The notes under the pieces were generated by a model. It did not search any database. It was not told the DNA's origin and saw nothing but the letters and a program-made list of their open reading frames with translations. A program made the translations under genes and the position numbers. A stretch of DNA of 5,568 nucleotides from Burkholderiaceae bacterium (GTDB taxonomy: Bacteria; Pseudomonadota; Gammaproteobacteria; Burkholderiales; Burkholderiaceae_C): NCBI GenBank assembly GCA_017999135.1, contig JAGOBT010000249.1:1-5568 (forward strand), written 5' to 3'. Shown piece after piece: positions 1-5,568 of the stretch; position 1 is the first letter of the stretch, and the number at the start of each line of letters is the position of its first letter.

Positions 1-1800
1 CAGGACTGGCCGCCGCTGCTCACCGCGCTGATCGACAGCCTGCTGCATGCCGACACGGCGGGTGCCGACGCGCTGGCCGACCTGCGCGCCGCCATCCAGG
101 GCCTGGCCGACACCTGGGCCGGCAGCGCGCCCACGCTGCCGCTGGCGCTGGATGTCGTGCGCCAGGCCCTCACCCAGGCGCTGGACGACCCCGCCCGCGG
201 CGGCGTGCCCACCGGCCGCATCACCTTCTCGGCCCTGCCCAGCCTGCGCAGCCTGCCGTACCGCATGGTGTGCGTGCTGGGGCTGAACGACGGCGCCTTC
301 CCCAGCGCCAACCGCCCGGCCGAGTTCGACCTGATCGCCCAGCACCCCCGCCCCGGCGACCGCCAGCGCCGGCAGGACGAACGCAACCTGTTCCTCGACC
401 TGCTGCTGGCCACGCGCGAGCGGCTGTACCTCAGCCACACCGGCCGCAGCGTGCGCGACAACAGCCACCTGCCACCGTCGGTGCTGGTGTCCGAACTGCT
501 GGACGTGCTGGTGCCGGCCATCGACGCGCCCCGGCCCGACGTGCTGGCCCATCTGGTGGTGCAGCACCCGCTGCAGGCCTTCGATGTGCGTGGCTTCCAG
601 CCACAGGCAGACCTGCGCCTGCGCAGCTTCCACGGCGAGTACGCGGCCGCACTGGCGGCCGGCCAGGTTGCGGCGCGCGGGCAGACACCACCGTTGGGGG
701 GCGCTGGCGATCCGGGCGATCTTGCCGAGGACACCGCCGAAGAAACCGCCGACGAAACCGCCGACAGTACCGACGACGACACCCCGTCCACTCCGGCCGA
801 AACCTCTGCCGCAGAAGGCAGCGACGACGACGAGCCCGACGGCGACGCCCTGGCTGCCACCGCCTTCTTCACCCAGCCGCTGCCCGCGCCCGCGCCGGCG
901 CCGCTGTCGCTGGAGCAGCTGCAACGCTTCTTCCGCCACCCGGCACGGGCCCTGCTGCAGCGGCTGGGCGTCACACTGCGGCAACCCGACGAGACCCTGT
1001 CGGACGACGAACCCTTCCTGGCCGACTTCCTGGCCCGGCAAGACCTGGCCGACCGCCTGTTGCCCACGCTGCTGCAAGCCGCCGACGATGGCGCGCCGGT
1101 GGACGACGGCACGTTGGCCGCACTGGCGCTGGCTGGCACCCAGTTGCCCGGCGGGCCGGTGGGCCGGCAGGTGGTCGACGCCGAACTGCCGCTGCTGCGC
1201 GCCCACGCCCAGGCCCTGGCCGATGCCGGCCGCGCGCCGCTGCTGCCACCGCACAGCGCCAGCCTGCCGTTCACCCTCGACGTCGACGGCGCGGGCCAGG
1301 TCTGGCCGCTGGACATCACGCTGACCGGCCTGCGTGCCGACGGCCTGCTGCTGCACCGCTACGACGAGCCGCGCGCTGGCGACCACCTGCAGGCCTGGCT
1401 GGCCCACCTGGCGCTGTGCGCCTGCGCGCCGGCCGGCGTGGCCGGCCGCACCCGCTGGCTGGGGCGTGGTGCGCGCTTCGGCTTCCGCACCGTGGACGAC
1501 CCGCTGCCGCTGCTGCAGCAGCTGATGGGCCTGTGGGCGCAGGGGCAGCGGCAGCCGCTGCCTTTCCTGCCCAAGACGGCCTGGGCCTGGATGGCCGCCA
1601 GCCGCGGCCTGGGCGCCGCCCGCGGTGCCTGGGTGGCCAGCGACCGCCGCCCGTTCGCCGAGCAGGCCGACCCCGCGCACCGGCTGGTCTGGCGCGGCCG
1701 GCCTGATCCGCTGGAAGGCGGCCTGGCCGATTTCGAGGCGGTCAGCGCTCAGGTGCTGGAACCCTTGTTCGCCCACCTGGACGACGGCACAGCGGCATGA
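1..1800 (+). CDS. recC: RecC, exodeoxyribonuclease V gamma subunit (C-terminal part; 5' end outside window)
   Basis: This is the C-terminal 599 codons of RecC, open from the first base in frame 1 and ending at TGA 1798-1800. E. coli RecC has about 1122 residues, so roughly half is missing to the left; an ATG at 157 is internal. RecC is the non-catalytic scaffold of cytoplasmic RecBCD: it grips RecB and RecD, splits the duplex and takes part in Chi recognition. Recognition rests on matches to E. coli RecC as I remember it: a GRITF...LRSLPYRMVCVLGLNDGAFP block (window residues 72-101), a GDRQRRQDERNLFLDLLLA block (119-137), GRSVRDNS plus PPSVLVSELLD (148-167), and LEQLQRFFRHPARALLQ (304-320), which leads into the C-terminal domain. 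The C-terminus LEPLFAHLDDG resembles the E. coli end. Between HGEY (211-214) and TQPLP (291-295) lies an extra acidic, low-complexity stretch absent from E. coli RecC. The stop codon overlaps the recB start by four bases. Family assignment is secure; Chi specificity cannot be judged because the N-terminal half is missing. Confidence 0.96.
   Translation, partial: QDWPPLLTALIDSLLHADTAGADALADLRAAIQGLADTWAGSAPTLPLALDVVRQALTQALDDPARGGVPTGRITFSALPSLRSLPYRMVCVLGLNDGAFPSANRPAEFDLIAQHPRPGDRQRRQDERNLFLDLLLATRERLYLSHTGRSVRDNSHLPPSVLVSELLDVLVPAIDAPRPDVLAHLVVQHPLQAFDVRGFQPQADLRLRSFHGEYAAALAAGQVAARGQTPPLGGAGDPGDLAEDTAEETADETADSTDDDTPSTPAETSAAEGSDDDEPDGDALAATAFFTQPLPAPAPAPLSLEQLQRFFRHPARALLQRLGVTLRQPDETLSDDEPFLADFLARQDLADRLLPTLLQAADDGAPVDDGTLAALALAGTQLPGGPVGRQVVDAELPLLRAHAQALADAGRAPLLPPHSASLPFTLDVDGAGQVWPLDITLTGLRADGLLLHRYDEPRAGDHLQAWLAHLALCACAPAGVAGRTRWLGRGARFGFRTVDDPLPLLQQLMGLWAQGQRQPLPFLPKTAWAWMAASRGLGAARGAWVASDRRPFAEQADPAHRLVWRGRPDPLEGGLADFEAVSAQVLEPLFAHLDDGTAA
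727..774 (+). repeat. Four imperfect 12-base tandem units inside recC
   Basis: Four consecutive in-frame 12-base units run here: GAGGACACCGCC, GAAGAAACCGCC, GACGAAACCGCC and a more diverged GACAGTACCGAC. They encode EDTA, EETA, DETA and DSTD. The first three share the pattern GA-GA-ACCGCC, and units two and three differ only at the third base. They start the acidic low-complexity stretch of RecC that runs to about 846. The likely origin is local duplication or slippage preserving the frame; this is inference. Confidence 0.75.
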
Positions 1801-4800
1801 CCCACCCGCAGGCACTGGATGTCTTCAGCGTGCCGCTGGGCGGCGTGCGGCTGATCGAGGCATCGGCCGGCACCGGCAAGACGTGGGCGATCTGCGGCCT
1901 GGTGCTGCGCCTGCTGCTGGAGCGGCGGTTCACGGTGCAGCAGATCCTGGTGGTCACCTTCACCAATGCTGCCACCGCCGAGCTGCGTGAACGGCTGCGC
2001 CAGCGCCTGGTCGACACCCTGGCCGGGCTGGAGGCCCCCGCCGCCACCGGCGCCGACCCCTTCGTGCCCCGGCTGCTGGCCCGCCTGCAGGCCCAGGGCG
2101 CCGACCCGGCCGACCTGGCCGCCCGCCTGCGCGCCGCGCTGCTGGGCTTCGACGAAGCGGCCATCTTCACCATCCACGGCTTCTGCCAGCGCGCGCTGGC
2201 CGACACCCCGCTGGCCGCGCAGATGCCGCTGGTGCAGGACCTGCTGGCCGACGACAGCGCCCTGCTGGCCGAGGCGGTGCACGACTTCTGGCGCCGCCAT
2301 GTGGCCGGCCCCGACGCCGACCCGGTGCTGACCGCCCACCTGCTGGCGTGCGGCGACAGCCCCACCCGCTGGCTGCAGTTGCTGCAGCGCCAGCTGGCCC
2401 GGCCGCTGGCCCGCCAGCTGTGGCCCGACGGCATCGACGCCCCCGATGACCGCGCAGCGCGCCGGGCGTCGCTGGCCACTGCCTGGGCCGCGGCCCGCGC
2501 CACCTGGCTCGGCCAGCGTGATGCCGTGCTGGCCCTGCTGCTCGACAGCCTGCCCAGGCTGCATGGCTCCTACTACAAGCCCGCGCAGGTGCAGGCCGCA
2601 GTGGCCGACTGGGATGCTGTGCTGGCAGCAGACCACCCACCGGCCACCCTGCCGGACAGCCTGGCCCTGCTGGGCACAGCCATGCTGGACCTGCGCGCCA
2701 AGAAAGGCCAGACACCGCCGGCGCACCCGTTCTTCACCACCGCCCAGCAGCTGCTGGACGCCGCCACCGCCAGCACCCGGGCCCTGCAATTGGCCCGCCT
2801 GCGCCTGCTGCGCCGGCTGCTGCACGATGGCGCCGCGCAGCAGCGCGCCGCCAAGCGCGCCCAGCGGGTGGTGGCCTTCGACGACATGCTGGCCAACCTG
2901 CACCAGCGCCTTGAAGCCGATGCCCACGACGACGGCGCGCCCGGCCTGGCCGCCGCGCTGCGCCAGCGCTTCCCGGCTGCGCTGATCGATGAGTTCCAGG
3001 ACACCGACCCGCTGCAGTGGGCCGTGTTCCGCCGCATCTACGCCACGCCGCCGGCAGGCGAAAACGGGCCGCCGCTGTTCCTGGTGGGCGACCCCAAGCA
3101 GGCGATCTACAGCTTCCGCCATGCCGACCTGCACACCTACCTGCAGGCGCGCAGCGAGGCGCTGGCCACGTACACCCTGGGCGAGAACCAGCGCGCCGTC
3201 GGCCCGCTGATCAGCGCGCTGAACAGCCTCTTCACCCAGCACGACAACGCCTTCCTGCAGCCCGGCCTGCGCTACCACCCGGTGACCGAAGGCGCCAAGC
3301 CCAAGGCGCCGCTGGTGGATGCCACCGAGCCCCGCGCCCCGCTGCAGGTATGGACGCTGCCGCGCACCCGCAGCGGCCCGGCCCCCAAGCTGCAGGCCCG
3401 CCAGCGCGCCGCCGCCACCTGCGCCGCCGAGATCGCCCGCCTGCTGGCAGAGGCCCGTGCTGGCCACATCACCCTGGGCGGCCGGCCGCTGGCTGCCGGC
3501 CACATCGCCGTGCTGGTGCGCAGCCATGCCCAGGGCAGCGGGATGCGCCAGGCGCTGGCCACGCTGGGCGTGGGCAGCGTCGAGCTGTCGCAGGCCAGCG
3601 TGTTCCACGGTCCCGATGCCGACGACCTGGAGCGGGTGCTGGCCGCCATGCTGCAGCCCGGCCGCAGCGGCCTGCTGAAGGCGGCGCTGGCCACCCGCTG
3701 GCACGGCCTGGAAGCCCATGCCATCGACGCCCTGGCCGGTGACGAAACCGCCTGGCTGGACCAGGTGCAGCGCTACGCCCGCCACGGCAGCCTGTGGCGC
3801 CAGCGTGGCGTGGGCGTGGTGCTGCAGCAATGGCGCCAGACCGAGCAGGTGGCCCAGCGCCTGCTGGCCACGCCCGACGGCGCGCGCCGGCTCACCAACC
3901 TGCTGCACCTGGGTGAGCTGCTGCACCAGGCCAGCGCCACCCTGCCCTCGCCCGAAGCCCTGCTGCGCTGGCTGCAGGCCCAGCGCGACACCACCCGCGG
4001 TGATGACGCCACCCAGCTGCGGCTGGAGAGCGACCAGCACCTGGTGCAGATCGTCACCATCCACAAGAGCAAGGGGCTGGAGTACCCGATCGTGTTCTGC
4101 CCCTTCCTGTGGGACGGCCGCCTGGCGCCGGGGGGTGACGGCCTGGACGGCGTGCCCGGCCATGACAACGACGGCCAGGCGTTGCTGGACTTCCGCACCG
4201 GGCTGGACCCCGCCTTCGACCCCGCCGCCGCCAAGGCGCAGGCCAAGGCCGAGGCGGCGGCCGAGATGCTGCGCCTGGTCTATGTGGCGCTGACCCGCGC
4301 CGTGCACCGCTGCTATCTGCTGGCCGGCAGCTACAGCGTGCAGGTGGGCCGCCATGTCAGCACCACCGAGAGTGCCCGCAGCCTGCTGAACTGGCTGCTG
4401 CTGGGCGACGGCCTGCAGGCGGCCGACTGGTTCAACCCCAGGCGCAAGCCGGCCACGCCGTCGGAGCTGGACGCCGCCTGGGCCCGGCTGGCCAGCCCCG
4501 GCGTGGTGGACGTGCGCCCGCTGCCGGCGCTGCCCGCCCAGCCGCTGCCGCCGGACGGCGACGGCGATTCCCCGCTGCAGGCCCTGCCGCCGCCGGCCGT
4601 GCTGCCGCGCGGCTGGTGGATCGGCAGCTTCAGCCAGCTCAGCGCCAGCGCCGATGGCGAAGCCGCCGCGCCGGCCGAGCCCGACAGCCCGCTGCAACCC
4701 CGCGCCGGCGCCGACCACGACGGCGCCGTCGCCCCGGCCGAGCCGGATGCACCTGCCACCGCCCTGCCCGCGCACGACGTGCTGCGCTTCCCGCGCGGCA

Positions 4801-5537
4801 CCGAGGCCGGCGTGTGCGTGCACACCGCCTTCGAACTGGCCGACTTCAGCGACCCGCGCACCTGGCCCGGCGCCGCAGCCCAGGCCCTGCAACGCCACCC
4901 GCCGCAGCCGGCCGGCGCCGCATCCGGCCGGGCCGAGCCCGCAGCGCTGTCCGCCATGCTGAAGACCATGCTGGCCGATGTGCTGGCCGCGCCGCTGCCG
5001 GTGGGCACGGCCCGCCCGCTGCACCTGCAGGCCATCGGCCTGCGCCAGCGCCTGGTGGAGCTGGAATTCCACCTGCCCGCGCCGCAGCTCACGGCCGCCG
5101 CGCTGGCCCGCACCCTGGCCGCGCACGGCTGGCCGGCGCCGCGCCTGGGCTTCGGCCAGCTGCAGGGCTACCTCAAGGGCTTCATCGACCTGGTGCTGCA
5201 GCACGACGGCCGCTGGTTCGTGGTCGACTGGAAGAGCAACCACCTGGGCGACCGCCCGGTCGACTACGCCGACACCGCGCTGCAGGCCGCCATGGCCGCC
5301 CACCACTACCCGCTGCAGGCCCTGCTGTACAGCCTGGCGCTGCAGCGCTGGCTGCAGCACCGGCTGCCCGACTACCGGCATGACCAGCACTTCGGCGGGG
5401 CGCTCTACCTGTTCGTGCGGGGCCTGCGGCCCGGCTGGCGTCAGGCCGACGGCACACCCACCGGCGTGCAGCTGCTGCGCCCCAGCGCGGCGCTGCTGGC
5501 CGACCTGTCGGCCCTGCTGGACGGAGGCACCCCATGA
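1797..5537 (+). CDS. recB: RecB, exodeoxyribonuclease V beta subunit (3'-5' helicase and nuclease)
   Basis: Complete 1246-codon RecB (E. coli: 1180). It is the SF1 3'-5' helicase and sole nuclease of RecBCD, which resects double-strand breaks and loads RecA. Helicase motifs in order: Walker A EASAGTGKT (residues 21-29, Lys28), TFTNAATAEL (54-63), FTIHGFCQR (124-132), FDDML (361-365), Walker B IDEFQDTD (397-404), motif III LVGDPKQAIYSFR (429-441), motif IV ENQRA (463-467), motif V IVTIHKSKGLEY (752-763), motif VI LVYVALTRA (827-835). A Pro/Ala/Asp-rich linker (about 905-1000) leads to a PD-(D/E)XK nuclease: His1009, Asp1131 in GFIDLV, Asp1144 and Lys1146 in VDWKSN, and QxxxY at Gln1174/Tyr1178. 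The Asp1131-Asp1144 spacing equals that of E. coli Asp1067-Asp1080. The start ATG overlaps the recC stop, lacks a clear Shine-Dalgarno, and puts Walker A at the E. coli distance from the N-terminus. The oddity is motif IV, Gln for the usual aromatic residue. No frameshift or lost catalytic residue is visible, so it is probably active. Confidence 0.98.
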   Translation: MTHPQALDVFSVPLGGVRLIEASAGTGKTWAICGLVLRLLLERRFTVQQILVVTFTNAATAELRERLRQRLVDTLAGLEAPAATGADPFVPRLLARLQAQGADPADLAARLRAALLGFDEAAIFTIHGFCQRALADTPLAAQMPLVQDLLADDSALLAEAVHDFWRRHVAGPDADPVLTAHLLACGDSPTRWLQLLQRQLARPLARQLWPDGIDAPDDRAARRASLATAWAAARATWLGQRDAVLALLLDSLPRLHGSYYKPAQVQAAVADWDAVLAADHPPATLPDSLALLGTAMLDLRAKKGQTPPAHPFFTTAQQLLDAATASTRALQLARLRLLRRLLHDGAAQQRAAKRAQRVVAFDDMLANLHQRLEADAHDDGAPGLAAALRQRFPAALIDEFQDTDPLQWAVFRRIYATPPAGENGPPLFLVGDPKQAIYSFRHADLHTYLQARSEALATYTLGENQRAVGPLISALNSLFTQHDNAFLQPGLRYHPVTEGAKPKAPLVDATEPRAPLQVWTLPRTRSGPAPKLQARQRAAATCAAEIARLLAEARAGHITLGGRPLAAGHIAVLVRSHAQGSGMRQALATLGVGSVELSQASVFHGPDADDLERVLAAMLQPGRSGLLKAALATRWHGLEAHAIDALAGDETAWLDQVQRYARHGSLWRQRGVGVVLQQWRQTEQVAQRLLATPDGARRLTNLLHLGELLHQASATLPSPEALLRWLQAQRDTTRGDDATQLRLESDQHLVQIVTIHKSKGLEYPIVFCPFLWDGRLAPGGDGLDGVPGHDNDGQALLDFRTGLDPAFDPAAAKAQAKAEAAAEMLRLVYVALTRAVHRCYLLAGSYSVQVGRHVSTTESARSLLNWLLLGDGLQAADWFNPRRKPATPSELDAAWARLASPGVVDVRPLPALPAQPLPPDGDGDSPLQALPPPAVLPRGWWIGSFSQLSASADGEAAAPAEPDSPLQPRAGADHDGAVAPAEPDAPATALPAHDVLRFPRGTEAGVCVHTAFELADFSDPRTWPGAAAQALQRHPPQPAGAASGRAEPAALSAMLKTMLADVLAAPLPVGTARPLHLQAIGLRQRLVELEFHLPAPQLTAAALARTLAAHGWPAPRLGFGQLQGYLKGFIDLVLQHDGRWFVVDWKSNHLGDRPVDYADTALQAAMAAHHYPLQALLYSLALQRWLQHRLPDYRHDQHFGGALYLFVRGLRPGWRQADGTPTGVQLLRPSAALLADLSALLDGGTP
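5523..5527 (+). promoter_or_regulatory. Shine-Dalgarno site for recD
   Basis: GGAGG lies six bases before the ATG at 5534, within the last codons of recB. The spacing and match to the anti-Shine-Dalgarno are good, and this supports the 5534 start. In contrast, the recB start at 1797 has no comparable purine-rich site. RecB translation therefore probably depends on ribosomes finishing recC, while recD can also recruit its own. Confidence 0.75.
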
Positions 5538-5568
5538 GCCCCGGCTTCGACGCCGCCGACGCGCTGGC
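5534..5568 (+). CDS. recD: RecD, exodeoxyribonuclease V alpha subunit (N-terminal fragment; continues beyond window)
   Basis: An ATG at 5534-5536 opens a frame that stays open to the right edge, giving MSPGFDAADAL plus a partial codon. Eleven residues are too few to recognise by sequence. The assignment rests on context: recD follows recB directly in most proteobacterial recBCD operons. The start is well supported because it overlaps the recB stop as ATGA, the same junction as recC/recB, and has a GGAGG Shine-Dalgarno six bases upstream. If it is RecD, it is the 5'-3' SF1 helicase motor of the complex. Another downstream gene cannot be excluded from this window alone. Confidence 0.8.
   Translation, partial: MSPGFDAADAL

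Noticed and set aside
157..159. ATG as a possible start of a shortened recC.
   Set aside because: The same frame is open upstream to position 1 and encodes plausible RecC sequence. The missing N-terminal half is explained by the window edge, not by truncation.
47..286. A 79-codon frame near the left edge as a small gene.
   Set aside because: It lies entirely within recC in another frame, its product is Arg/Pro/Ala-rich without features, and no ribosome site was seen.
431..1574. Several shorter open frames on both strands across recC.
   Set aside because: They are Arg/Ala/Pro-rich shadows of recC with no domain, no ribosome site and no independent spacing, while the RecC frame has clear family blocks throughout.
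3480..3505. GCCGGC-type inverted repeats inside recB as a terminator or regulatory hairpin.
   Set aside because: Such GC palindromes are abundant by composition alone, lie mid-gene, and have no T-run or matched stem worth calling.
1749..5390. A very long antisense open frame of about 1213 codons opposite recB.
   Set aside because: Its translation is low-complexity (Gly, Gln, Ala, Val, Arg, His) with no recognisable motif. It mirrors a RecB gene with complete helicase and nuclease motifs. In DNA this GC-rich, antisense stops are rare, so long shadow frames are expected.
1..5568. A new defence or mobile system hidden in the window.
   Set aside because: Every base is accounted for by the contiguous recC, recB and recD frames. 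There are no direct-repeat ends, integrase or transposase genes, or composition breaks apart from the small acidic insertion in recC. RecBCD itself has a known anti-phage role but is not novel.

Overview
The window is a stretch of a bacterial recBCD operon. It encodes the heterotrimeric RecBCD helicase-nuclease (exonuclease V), which processes double-strand DNA breaks for RecA loading and degrades foreign linear DNA. Base composition is very GC-rich (clearly above 70% by eye, with G/C at almost every third codon position). The gene order recC-recB-recD, without the ptrA protease gene that separates recC and recB in Escherichia coli, fits a high-GC beta-proteobacterium, probably Burkholderiales. 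That placement is inferred from composition, gene order and protein style, not from a database match.

Layout: positions 1-1800 hold the C-terminal 599 codons of recC, already open at the left edge. Positions 1797-5537 hold a complete recB of 1246 codons. Positions 5534-5568 hold the first 11 codons of the next gene, recD by position. All three genes are on the + strand and both junctions are 4-base ATGA overlaps, so the genes are almost certainly co-transcribed and translationally coupled. There is no intergenic space, and I see no RNA gene, mobile element, CRISPR array or terminator.

How they work together: RecB carries a 3'-5' SF1 helicase motor and the only active nuclease domain. RecC is the scaffold that splits the DNA strands and, in E. 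coli, reads Chi. RecD is the 5'-3' motor. All RecB helicase motifs and the nuclease residues (His1009, Asp1131, Asp1144, Lys1146) are present, so RecB looks functional.

I do not see an undescribed system here. Points worth a second look are modest: a strongly acidic low-complexity insertion in RecC built partly on a 12-base tandem repeat, an unusual helicase motif IV in RecB (NQRA where E. coli has NWRS), a Pro/Ala-rich helicase-nuclease linker with a duplicated hexapeptide, and the compact coupled operon.
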